From the NCBI GenBank assembly GCA_902558095.1, contig CACECP010000009.1:1-41100 (forward strand): a DNA stretch of 41,100 nt, given 5' to 3'. The notes beneath the pieces are model-generated. The model was not told the DNA's origin. It saw only the letters and a list, made by a program, of their open reading frames with translations, and did no database searches. The DNA is from an uncultured SAR86 cluster bacterium. GTDB lineage: Bacteria > Pseudomonadota > Gammaproteobacteria > Magnimaribacterales > D2472. A program made the translations under genes and the position numbers. Below are positions 16,024 through 23,640 of this stretch, piece by piece. Position 1 is the stretch's first letter. Each line of letters opens with the position of its first letter.

Positions 16024-17484
16024 TTAATTAAACCAATGTTCTCTTGCTTTCATTATCATCTTAGATGCATCTTCTTCTGTGATATCAATAATTTCTTTAA
16101 GTTCATCTATTGAAAGTTCTGCGAGGTCATCTTTGTTTTTTATACCTTTATTAGATAATTTTTGAATATTTTCTTCGTCTAAACTTAGATCTGATAGAGA
16201 CTCAACATTATCTTCTTCTTCTGTTACAGCTCCCATTGCCTCTAATAGAGCAGCATCTTCAGCAGCAGATTTAATTCTATTTATCTCTTCTTCTGAATCA
16301 ATATATTGATCAAATAATGCATTATCTGCATATGCAATATCGTCAAAGCTAGAAAGACCACTTGCAATAATCTTTTCAGCAATATCTTCATTTATATTTA
16401 AATTATCTACGATTTTCGCCAAGAATTCAGTTTCATCGACTTTAACTTTAGCCTCTGCTTCTTCATTGCTAATAATATTTAAATTCCACCCCACAAGCTT
16501 AGATGCCAATCGGATATTTTGCCCCCTTGATCCTATAGCAAGAGCTAAATTATCTTCATTGACTGCAATATCCATCGACCTTGAGTCTTCATCCATTACT
16601 ATAGACTCAACTTTTGCAGGAGATAAAGCATTTATAACCAATTGAGCAGGATTATCATCATAGATAATTATGTCTATTCTTTCATTGCCAAGTTCTGAAG
16701 AAACAGCTTGAACTCTTGAGCCTCTCATACCCACACATGCACCTACTGGATCAATTCTTCCATCATTAGTCTTTACAGCAATTTTTGATCTTGAGCCAGC
16801 ATCTCTAGCAATACCTCTGATTTCAATAATATCTTCATTAATTTCTGGTACTTCTATGTTGAATAGTTCAGTTACCATCTCAGGACATGATCGATTGAGC
16901 ATCAGCTGAGGCCCTCTACCTTCAACCTCAACAATTTGCAAAACAGCTCTAATTCTATCGTTGATTTTATATATTTCTCCCGGCATCAACTTATCTCTGG
17001 GAAGCAAAGCCTCTGCTTCATGAGTAATATCTACAATAATATTATCCCTTGTAACTCTTTTTACTGATCCAGAAACTAATTTATTGTTTTGTGATCTAAA
17101 TTGTTCAACAATTTTTTCTCTTTCAGCTTCTCTTACCTTCTGAAGCATAACTTGTCTAGCGGCCTGAGTCTCAATTCTTCCAAAGACTATGTTTTCTTGC
17201 TGAAGAGTATAAGTATCGCCAATATTCATATTTGAATCCTCTCTGGATACATGAGTTTCATGATGAAATTCATCATCGTTCTGATCAAATACTAACCAAT
17301 TTCTATGAGTTGTATATTCCCCAGTTTCTCTATCAATTTGGACGAACAAATCAGCATCTTCGTGGAAATGCCTATGTGATGCTGATGCTATAGCAACTTC
17401 AATTGCTTTAAAAATAATATCTTTCTCTAAGCCTTTTTCTGTTGATACTGAATCAACAACTTCTAAAATTTCATTACTTTGCAT
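16024..17484 (-). CDS. nusA: Transcription termination/antitermination factor NusA
   Basis: NusA binds RNA polymerase and nascent RNA and modulates pausing, termination and antitermination. The 486-residue protein contains the N-terminal polymerase-binding domain (SNEILEVVDSVSTEKGL, IFKAIEVAIASAS), an S1 domain (about 130-200, GSVKRVTRDNIIVDI), two KH domains (VGACVGMRGSRVQAVSSELG; LAIGSRGQNIRLASKL) and C-terminal acidic repeats (about 360-486) rich in Asp/Glu with helix-hairpin-helix character. The acidic repeats match the gammaproteobacterial form. The start overlaps the rimP stop by 11 bases. In E. coli NusA controls its own operon through leader termination; see the terminator at 17971-17990. 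Confidence 0.96.
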   Translation of the reverse strand: MQSNEILEVVDSVSTEKGLEKDIIFKAIEVAIASASHRHFHEDADLFVQIDRETGEYTTHRNWLVFDQNDDEFHHETHVSREDSNMNIGDTYTLQQENIVFGRIETQAARQVMLQKVREAEREKIVEQFRSQNNKLVSGSVKRVTRDNIIVDITHEAEALLPRDKLMPGEIYKINDRIRAVLQIVEVEGRGPQLMLNRSCPEMVTELFNIEVPEINEDIIEIRGIARDAGSRSKIAVKTNDGRIDPVGACVGMRGSRVQAVSSELGNERIDIIIYDDNPAQLVINALSPAKVESIVMDEDSRSMDIAVNEDNLALAIGSRGQNIRLASKLVGWNLNIISNEEAEAKVKVDETEFLAKIVDNLNINEDIAEKIIASGLSSFDDIAYADNALFDQYIDSEEEINRIKSAAEDAALLEAMGAVTEEEDNVESLSDLSLDEENIQKLSNKGIKNKDDLAELSIDELKEIIDITEEDASKMIMKAREHWFN

Positions 17485-17962
17485 AAGAGTGTTCCTTTAT
17501 TAATTTATTATAGTTTGGTTTTAATTTACACATATCTAATTCTGTAAATTTAAATTTAATTAAATTAGTATTATTGAGATCCTTAAGATAAAAATATTTT
17601 TCTTCGCATTTACTTAATATACCTGAAAATCTTCTTTTCCCATCAATTAGCTCTTTAGATCTCAGTTCTAACTCCTCTCCAAGAAAATTATCAAGTTGAT
17701 CAATATTAAAAAATTTTCTATCAACACCAGGACTTGAAACCTCTAAAATATAGTCATCACCAAGACTGATATCTAACATCGGTTCATAGCTGAGATCTTT
17801 TGAAATATTTTCACAATCATTGATATCTACGGTATTATTTGAATCAATATATACTCGTAAAGTATTCCTTTTTTTACCTCTTAAAATTTCTATACCCCAT
17901 AAAATACACTTATTCCTGTTTACAACAGGCTCGATAATATTTTTAAATTCATCCTTATTCAT
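17474..17962 (-). CDS. rimP: Ribosome maturation factor RimP
   Basis: RimP assists early 30S subunit assembly. With ATG at 17962 the protein has 162 residues; in-frame GTG at 17992 and ATG at 17983 would add 10 or 7 residues, but both starts fall in the GGGCATATGCCC hairpin and the added residues do not fit the family. Supporting motifs are IEPVVNRNKCILWGIEILRG, LRVYIDSNNTVDINDCENISKDLS and YILEVSSPGVDRKF, the last being the strongest family signature. No Shine-Dalgarno is visible. It opens the rimP-nusA-infB-rbfA-truB-rpsO-pnp operon downstream of tRNA-fMet. Confidence 0.93.
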   Translation of the reverse strand: MNKDEFKNIIEPVVNRNKCILWGIEILRGKKRNTLRVYIDSNNTVDINDCENISKDLSYEPMLDISLGDDYILEVSSPGVDRKFFNIDQLDNFLGEELELRSKELIDGKRRFSGILSKCEEKYFYLKDLNNTNLIKFKFTELDMCKLKPNYNKLIKEHSYAK

Positions 17963-17970
17963 TTTTATAT

Positions 17971-17990
17971 AAAAAAAGGGCATATGCCCC
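17971..17990 (-). terminator. Leader terminator between tRNA-fMet and rimP
   Basis: On the minus strand GGGC-ATAT-GCCC (17989-17978), extendable by one G-T pair, is directly followed by seven T (17977-17971). This is a compact intrinsic terminator shape, 20 bases after the tRNA-fMet 3' end and 8 bases before the rimP ATG. It would end the tRNA transcript and let only part of the polymerases enter rimP-nusA. The stem is short, so efficiency is uncertain. Confidence 0.55.
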
Positions 17991-18009
17991 ACAAAACTTT
18001 ATTTAACTG

Positions 18010-18086
<77 letters not shown>

Positions 18087-18101
18087 ACGCAGCGAACATG
18101 A

Positions 18102-18130
18102 AGTTTATGAAAGTAAGATTGATTGGTCAA
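18102..18130 (-). promoter_or_regulatory. Promoter for tRNA-fMet and the rimP-nusA operon
   Basis: On the minus strand TTGACC (18130-18125) and TAAACT (18107-18102) are separated by 17 bases. The sequence after the -10 box is followed by a GC-rich stretch (CGCTGCG) before the tRNA, resembling the discriminator of growth-controlled stable-RNA promoters. The predicted start lies about 8 bases before the mature tRNA. Confidence 0.6.
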
Positions 18131-18160
18131 GTAAATTTTATATTAGATCGAATATAATGT

Positions 18161-18169
18161 TGCTATAAT
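18161..18169 (+). promoter_or_regulatory. Extended -10 promoter for tRNA-Leu
   Basis: TGCTATAAT is a perfect extended -10 element; no good -35 box is visible at 17 bases upstream. The predicted start is near 18176, a few bases before the tRNA at 18180. It is divergent from, and about 30 bases from, the -35 box of the tRNA-fMet promoter. Confidence 0.6.
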
Positions 18170-18179
18170 CCCGTTTTTT

Positions 18180-18266
18180 GCCGAAGTGGTGGAATTGGTA
18201 GACACGCTAGCTTGAGGGGCTAGTGAGTGAAAACTCGTGCGGGTTCAAGTCCCGCCTTCGGCACCA
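18180..18266 (+). tRNA. tRNA-Leu (anticodon GAG)
   Basis: An 87-base class II tRNA with a long variable arm and encoded CCA. The acceptor GCCGAAG pairs with CTTCGGC, the anticodon stem CTAGC/GCTAG carries loop TTGAGGG with anticodon GAG at 18214-18216, and the T loop is TTCAAGT. The discriminator is A, required for leucine. It is the counterpart of E. coli leuU, which also sits between secG and the initiator tRNA, but here it is on the opposite strand to secG. Confidence 0.97.
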
Positions 18267-18281
18267 ATCTAATTATTGAAT

Positions 18282-18590
18282 TTAAATATTTTTTACAGGA
18301 TTTTCTTTTTCTTCAATAGCTTCTTTTTGTATTTCTTGATCAATGATTTCCTCTGGAACATCATTTTTAACTAAATAAGCTAATGCCATTGTCAATACAA
18401 GCCATATTGCAACTAGTATATAGGTCAGCTTGCCTAGAAAGCCTGAAGGACCAAGAGCTCCAAACATAGAATTTGATGAGCCTCCACCAAATGCTGACCC
18501 CAAATCAGAACCCTTTCCTTGTTGCAACAAAACCATAGCAATTATGACTGTGGCCAAAATAATACATATAACTGTAATAAAAATTATCAT
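18282..18590 (-). CDS. secG: Protein-export membrane protein SecG
   Basis: SecG is the small subunit of the SecYEG translocon in the inner membrane. The 102-residue protein has two hydrophobic helices (about 2-22 and 52-74) joined by the family loop VLLQQGKGSDLGSAFGGGSSNSMFG, followed by a charged tail rich in Glu and Lys. Its ATG overlaps the tpiA stop (ATGA), so it is co-translated at the end of the long carA-to-secG strand run. It ends 15 bases from the convergent tRNA-Leu. Confidence 0.96.
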   Translation of the reverse strand: MIIFITVICIILATVIIAMVLLQQGKGSDLGSAFGGGSSNSMFGALGPSGFLGKLTYILVAIWLVLTMALAYLVKNDVPEEIIDQEIQKEAIEEKENPVKNI

Positions 18591-19324
18591 TTGTTTTTAG
18601 TTCCATTATAAATGTTTACTATCTCTGCAAAGATTGAGCCATCTAAAGAAGCTCCGCCTATCAATGCGCCATCTACAAAATCTTGATTAAAAAAGCTGCT
18701 AGCGTTTTTATGTGTAACGCTACCACCATACAAAACATCTGGTACAAGATCATTTGTAGAAATGGATTGTACAACATCTTTAATAAATTTATGAATTTCA
18801 TTTATTTCTTCAGCATGAGGAGTTTTACCGCTTCCAATAGCCCAAACAGGCTCATATGCAACTGTAAACAAATCATGCAATTCATAATCTTTAATTATTT
18901 CCAGTTGATTTTGAATTACTTGTTTGGTCTTACCTGCAATATTTTCTTTCTCTGTCTCTCCTACACATAGTATAGGTATTATCTTATTATCAAGATTTAT
19001 AATTTTTTCTTTAATTTGATTATTGCTTTCTTTATACAATTCTCTTCTTTCTGAATGACCAATTATTGAGAAACAACATTCTAAATCTAAAGCCATATCG
19101 GCTGAAATGGCTCCAGTTCTTGCTCCAGAAAAGGGTTCAATGTCCTGTAATCCTGTATTGATATTAGATTTTTTTAAAATATTGATTTGCTCTATATATA
19201 CAAATGGAGGGGCAATACCAATAAAAGTTTCCTCGTTTTTAAAGTTATATTTTTCAAAAAATTTATTGAACCAATTTTTTGCCATTGCTTTGCTGCCATT
19301 AGATTTCCAGTTTGCAATTAACAT
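18587..19324 (-). CDS. tpiA: Triosephosphate isomerase
   Basis: TpiA interconverts dihydroxyacetone phosphate and glyceraldehyde 3-phosphate in glycolysis and gluconeogenesis. The 245-residue protein has the catalytic set: Asn and Lys in IANWKSNG at the N-terminus, His in IIGHSERRE (about 92-100), the catalytic Glu in AYEPVWAIGSGK (about 161-172) and the phosphate-binding VLYGGSV and GALIGGASL motifs. The ATG directly follows the glmM stop. Its place between glmM and secG is the Pseudomonas order; in E. coli tpiA is elsewhere. Confidence 0.97.
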   Translation of the reverse strand: MLIANWKSNGSKAMAKNWFNKFFEKYNFKNEETFIGIAPPFVYIEQINILKKSNINTGLQDIEPFSGARTGAISADMALDLECCFSIIGHSERRELYKESNNQIKEKIINLDNKIIPILCVGETEKENIAGKTKQVIQNQLEIIKDYELHDLFTVAYEPVWAIGSGKTPHAEEINEIHKFIKDVVQSISTNDLVPDVLYGGSVTHKNASSFFNQDFVDGALIGGASLDGSIFAEIVNIYNGTKNK

Positions 19325-20647
19325 TTATAATTTAGATTTTATAAGTTTTTCAATATCAGCTACAAACTTTTCAGCTACTCTCTTTTCAGGTGCTTCAACC
19401 ATGATTCTGATTTTTGATTCGGTACCAGATGGTCTTACCAGCAATCTTCCAACGGTCATATCAGACTCAATCTCTTTAATAAGATTTTTTAAATCTTTGT
19501 CATTAATAATGTCCTTATTGAATACTGGAACTGCCTTATTGACTTGGGGAATTTTATTGTAATTGGATAATATTTCTGATGGTTTTTTTTCTAAAAGAAG
19601 TAATGAAGAAATAACCTTTAAGGCTGCAATAGTTCCATCACCGGTGCTGACTAGATCTTTGCATATTATGTGACCTGAAGTCTCACCACCTAACATCCAT
19701 CCTTTATCTGCCAACATTTTACTCACATATTTATCGCCAACATCTGCTCTCTTAAACTTATATCCAAGTTTTTTTATTCCATCTTCTAGTCCTAGGTTGC
19801 TCATTAGAGTTCCTACAACACCAGACCATGGGCCTGTCCTATTTGGATTAGAAAAAGCAAGTATATATAGCAAGTCATCTCCATCTAAAATACTACCCTT
19901 TTCATCAACCAATATAACTCTATCACCATCACCATCTAAAGATATTCCATAGTCAGCCCTATGCTTTATGACCTCTTTTTTGATTAGTTCTGGATGGGTA
20001 GAACCACAACCTTGATTAATATTGTATCCATCAGGATTGTCACCAAGAGCTATAACTTCAGCTCCTAATTCTTCAAAAATTTCTGGACTAACTTTATAAC
20101 ATGCTCCATTTGCACAATCTAAAACTATTCTAAGAGATGAAAATGATATATCTGACGGAACTGTTGACTTACAAAACTCAATATATCTTGGGCCTGATTC
20201 ATCAAACCTATATGCTTTTCCTATTTTTGATGTTTCAACTGGAATTAAGTCTGATGCAATATATTTTTCAATTCTTTTTTCAATGTCTCTAGAAATCTTT
20301 TCACCATCATCATTGAATATTTTAATACCATTGTCTAAAAAGTCATTGTGAGAAGCGCTTATAACAACACCAAACTTATTCCTTAATGTTTTCGTTAGAT
20401 ATGCAATGCCTGGAGTTGGAAGAGGTCCAGCAAGTTGAACATTAACTCCAGCAGCAATAAAACCAGCTTGTAAAGCAGATTCAAGCATATAGCCTGAAAT
20501 TCTTGTATCTTTTCCAATAACTACTGTATTCCATCCTAGTTCTTTCATAACAAAACCAGTAGCATGGCCTATCTTTAAACAGGCTTCGGGTGTTATTAAG
20601 CTTTCGACAGGTCCCCTTATCCCATCGGTGCCAAATTTAAGATTCAT
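19325..20647 (-). CDS. glmM: Phosphoglucosamine mutase
   Basis: GlmM converts glucosamine 6-phosphate to glucosamine 1-phosphate, feeding UDP-GlcNAc for peptidoglycan and LPS. At 440 residues it matches the family. Motifs in order are KFGTDGIRG at the N-terminus, the phosphoserine loop VISASHND (about 97-104), the Mg-binding DGDGDR (about 240-245), the sugar-binding GGETSGHI (about 322-329) and the phosphate-binding RPSGTESKIRIM near the C-terminus. It follows ftsH by nine bases; folP, which normally lies between them, is absent. Confidence 0.97.
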   Translation of the reverse strand: MNLKFGTDGIRGPVESLITPEACLKIGHATGFVMKELGWNTVVIGKDTRISGYMLESALQAGFIAAGVNVQLAGPLPTPGIAYLTKTLRNKFGVVISASHNDFLDNGIKIFNDDGEKISRDIEKRIEKYIASDLIPVETSKIGKAYRFDESGPRYIEFCKSTVPSDISFSSLRIVLDCANGACYKVSPEIFEELGAEVIALGDNPDGYNINQGCGSTHPELIKKEVIKHRADYGISLDGDGDRVILVDEKGSILDGDDLLYILAFSNPNRTGPWSGVVGTLMSNLGLEDGIKKLGYKFKRADVGDKYVSKMLADKGWMLGGETSGHIICKDLVSTGDGTIAALKVISSLLLLEKKPSEILSNYNKIPQVNKAVPVFNKDIINDKDLKNLIKEIESDMTVGRLLVRPSGTESKIRIMVEAPEKRVAEKFVADIEKLIKSKL

Positions 20648-20656
20648 TGAAAAAAA

Positions 20657-22564
20657 TTATAACTCTTCTGCGGTTCCTTTTATTGAACTTTTTTTAGTAG
20701 ATTTGCCTGAAGGGGTGTCATCAGACCAGCCCTTTGGCTCTCTTGGAGTTGCTCCGGCCATTATGTCATCAATTTGGTTTGCATCTATGGTCTCATATTT
20801 AAGCAATGCATCAGCCATCACATTCAACTTGTCTAAGTTTTCTTTTAATATATTTTCAGCTCTTGAATAACAAAGATCTATTATAGATTTAACTTCTTTG
20901 TCTATCATTTTTGCAGTCTCATTACTCATATTTTGCGCTGGAGTTGCCGCAGATCTTCCTAAAAACGGACTCCCTTCATCTTCGCCATACTTTAAAGGAC
21001 CTATATTTTTTGAAAGCCCCCATTTAGTAACCATATTTGTAGCAATATTAGTAGCTACCTCAATATCGTTTGAAGCTCCTGTTGTGATACCCTTATCACC
21101 ATTAATAATGCTCTCTGCTATCCTTCCACCAAATAATGCTGCAATTCTCCCCTCTAAATACTCTTTGCTTTGCATATAGGTATCTTCTTCAGGTAAGAAC
21201 ATAGTTACTCCCAAAGCTCTTCCTCTAGGGATTATCGTAACCTTATAGACCGGATCATGTTTTGGTGAAAGCCTTCCAACAATTGCATGTCCTGCTTCAT
21301 GATACGCAGTAATCCTCTTTTGCTCTTCACTGAGAATCATTGACTTGCGTTCAGCTCCCATCATAATTTTATCTTTAGCTAGGTCTAAATGAGATTGATC
21401 AATTTTTTTATCTGAATATCTTGCTGCAAAAAGAGCTGCCTCATTTATTAAATTTGCGAGATCCGCACCAGAAAACCCTGGAGTGCCTCTAGCAATTACT
21501 AGGGGATCAACATCTGCATCTAATGGCACTTTTCGCATATGAACTTTTAGAATTGCCTCTCTACCTCGAATATCAGGCAGATCAACAACTACTTGTCTAT
21601 CGAACCTGCCAGGTCTTAATAGTGCAGGATCAAGAACATCTGGCCTATTAGTTGCAGCGATTACAATTACACCATCATTACCTTCAAATCCGTCCATCTC
21701 GACAAGCAATTGATTTAGTGTTTGCTCTCTTTCATCATGTCCACCGCCAAGCCCGGCACCTCTGTGTCTACCAACAGCATCAATTTCATCTATAAATACA
21801 ATGCAAGGTGATTGTTTTTTTGCTTGCTCAAACATATCTCTAACTCTTGATGCACCCACACCAACAAACATTTCAACAAAATCAGAGCCAGAAATTGTAA
21901 AAAATGGAACCTTTGCCTCTCCAGCAACTGCTCTTGCAATAAGAGTTTTTCCAGTACCCGGAGGACCAACCATTAAAACACCTCTTGGAATTTTTCCACC
22001 TAATTTTTGAAATTTAGTAGGGTCCTTTAAAAAATCAACTAATTCTTGAACATCTTGTTTTGCTTCTTCACAACCTGCAACATCTTTAAAAGTTGTTTTT
22101 ACTTTTCCGCCTTCCATCAACTTAGCCTTGCTCCTTCCAAAGGACATCGGACCACCTTTTCCAGACATCCCTCCCTGCATTTGTCTCATAAAGAAGAAAA
22201 AGATTGCAAGTAATAAAAGTATTGGAAATGCTCCTACCAATAATTGCGAGAAGATTGAAGGCTGTTCCGGTTTTTCATTGACTACATTTACCTTGTTTTC
22301 TTGAATAGCCTTATTTACTGCTTCATCTGATTTATATAATGATTGAATTGTTTCAAATGTTGTACCGTCAAGCCTTGTACCAATAATTGTTTGCTGATCA
22401 CCTTTATAAGTAAGTCTTTGAACATTATCTGAAAATACTTCTCTTTGGAATTCGCTATAACTAATTTGATCTCTTGATGATGAACTATTTAAATTATTAA
22501 AAACATAAATCAAAACTGAGCCAAGAATAACCCAAACTACTAAATTTCTGAAAGTACTACTCAT
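20657..22564 (-). CDS. ftsH: ATP-dependent zinc metalloprotease FtsH
   Basis: FtsH is the membrane-anchored AAA+ protease that degrades misassembled membrane proteins and regulators such as LpxC and sigma-32 in enteric bacteria. The 635-residue protein has a first transmembrane helix (about 8-24), a periplasmic domain, a second helix (about 107-126), Walker A GPPGTGKT (200-207), Walker B IVFIDEID (255-262), the second region of homology [13 protein letters not shown] (311-323) and the zinc site HEAGH (422-426). It follows rlmE by four bases, the classic rlmE-ftsH pair. Confidence 0.98.
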   Translation of the reverse strand: MSSTFRNLVVWVILGSVLIYVFNNLNSSSSRDQISYSEFQREVFSDNVQRLTYKGDQQTIIGTRLDGTTFETIQSLYKSDEAVNKAIQENKVNVVNEKPEQPSIFSQLLVGAFPILLLLAIFFFFMRQMQGGMSGKGGPMSFGRSKAKLMEGGKVKTTFKDVAGCEEAKQDVQELVDFLKDPTKFQKLGGKIPRGVLMVGPPGTGKTLIARAVAGEAKVPFFTISGSDFVEMFVGVGASRVRDMFEQAKKQSPCIVFIDEIDAVGRHRGAGLGGGHDEREQTLNQLLVEMDGFEGNDGVIVIAATNRPDVLDPALLRPGRFDRQVVVDLPDIRGREAILKVHMRKVPLDADVDPLVIARGTPGFSGADLANLINEAALFAARYSDKKIDQSHLDLAKDKIMMGAERKSMILSEEQKRITAYHEAGHAIVGRLSPKHDPVYKVTIIPRGRALGVTMFLPEEDTYMQSKEYLEGRIAALFGGRIAESIINGDKGITTGASNDIEVATNIATNMVTKWGLSKNIGPLKYGEDEGSPFLGRSAATPAQNMSNETAKMIDKEVKSIIDLCYSRAENILKENLDKLNVMADALLKYETIDANQIDDIMAGATPREPKGWSDDTPSGKSTKKSSIKGTAEEL

Positions 22565-22568
22565 AAAA

Positions 22569-23132
22569 TTACTTCACTCCGTATAAATATATTTCACCTG
22601 ATTGTTTTTTTGATGCAGCAGGTTTATAAGTCTGAACTAATTTGAAAAATAATTCCATTTCTTTTCTTAATTTTTTTAACATATTATTCTGAAAAGTTTT
22701 CATTACTAAAGTTCCATCATTTGATAAATATTCATTCGCAATCTTAATAGTTAAGCTATTAAGTTCAAAAATATTTGCTTCATCAATTACTCTTATACCG
22801 CTTAAGTTTGGGGCTATATCAGAAATTACAAGATTAAATATACCTTTTAGTTTTTTTATTTCGCTGATGTTATCAATATTCTCAATACTTTCTTTGTAAA
22901 AGTGTACACCATCTATTGGCTCCATATCTAACATATCTACTGCATACACGTTCACATTGTCATATTTTTTGATGATATATTGCGACCAACCTCCAGGAGA
23001 GGATCCTATATCTAAGACATTTTGATATCTTTTCTTCGAATCTATCTTTTTAAGAATTTCTTCTAATTTAAATACAGCCCTTGAACGGAAACCCATATTT
23101 TTAGCTTTAATAGCCCAATTATCAGCGTGCAT
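22569..23132 (-). CDS. rlmE: 23S rRNA 2'-O-ribose U2552 methyltransferase RlmE
   Basis: RlmE (FtsJ/RrmJ) methylates the ribose of U2552 in the 23S rRNA A-loop, a late step of 50S assembly. The 187-residue protein carries the catalytic K-D-K-E set in [21 protein letters not shown] and SGEIYLYG, and the SAM-binding [14 protein letters not shown]. It is about 20 residues shorter than E. coli RlmE at the N-terminus; an in-frame TAA six bases before the ATG confirms this start. It lies between greA and ftsH; yhbY, often found here, is missing. Confidence 0.95.
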   Translation of the reverse strand: MHADNWAIKAKNMGFRSRAVFKLEEILKKIDSKKRYQNVLDIGSSPGGWSQYIIKKYDNVNVYAVDMLDMEPIDGVHFYKESIENIDNISEIKKLKGIFNLVISDIAPNLSGIRVIDEANIFELNSLTIKIANEYLSNDGTLVMKTFQNNMLKKLRKEMELFFKLVQTYKPAASKKQSGEIYLYGVK

Positions 23133-23138
23133 CTTGTC

Positions 23139-23615
23139 TTATATATGCTTAACTTCTAAGATTTCAAAATTTAAACTTCCAGATGGAGTTTCTATTTTAA
23201 TTTCATCTTCAACAAACTTCCCTACCAGCCCTTGAGCAATTGGAGTGTCAATTGATATTTCACCTTTTTCAGGATCAGATTCTAAATTTCCAACAATCTT
23301 AAATGTAAGCTCTTTTTCATTATCAATATCATATATTTTGATAGTAGATCCGAAAACAACTCTTCCGGTCTCAGGTATTTCTTTAACATCAATTACTTGT
23401 GCATTTGCTAAAGCACTCTCCATCTCACTAATTTTTGCCTCAATCAAGCCCTGCAACTCTTTTGCGGCATGATATTCAGCATTTTCTTTTAAATCACCGT
23501 GCGCTCTGGCTTCAGCAATTGCTTCAGAGATTTTTGGTCTTTCAATAAACTTTAAATTTGAAAGCTTTTCTTTAATTAACATTTCACCTTTTTTTGTGAG
23601 TGGTATTCTGCTCAT
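23139..23615 (-). CDS. greA: Transcript cleavage factor GreA
   Basis: GreA rescues backtracked RNA polymerase by stimulating cleavage of the RNA 3' end. The 158-residue protein has the standard length: an N-terminal coiled coil with SRIPLTKKGEMLIKEKL and EARAHGDLKENAEYHAAKE, whose acidic tip (DLKENAEY) reaches the active site, and a C-terminal FKBP-like domain (GSTIKIYD, ISIDTPIAQGLVGK). There is no Shine-Dalgarno; a perfect extended -10 box ends six bases before the ATG, predicting a leaderless message. It lies 25 bases after carB. Confidence 0.96.
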   Translation of the reverse strand: MSRIPLTKKGEMLIKEKLSNLKFIERPKISEAIAEARAHGDLKENAEYHAAKELQGLIEAKISEMESALANAQVIDVKEIPETGRVVFGSTIKIYDIDNEKELTFKIVGNLESDPEKGEISIDTPIAQGLVGKFVEDEIKIETPSGSLNFEILEVKHI

Positions 23616-23621
23616 AGAAGC

Positions 23622-23630
23622 ATTATAGCA
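23622..23630 (-). promoter_or_regulatory. Extended -10 promoter giving a leaderless greA transcript
   Basis: On the minus strand TGCTATAAT (23630-23622) is a perfect extended -10 element in the 25-bp carB-greA gap. Exactly six bases separate it from the greA ATG at 23615, so the expected +1 is the A of the start codon. No -35 box is seen at the proper distance, which an extended -10 promoter does not need. Confidence 0.6.
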
Positions 23631-23640
23631 ATTAGATTGA

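Noticed and set aside
19107-19562. Open frame of 151 codons on the plus strand across tpiA and glmM
   Set aside because: It spans the junction of two intact opposite-strand genes and has no motif, only hydrophobic residues arising from antisense codons.
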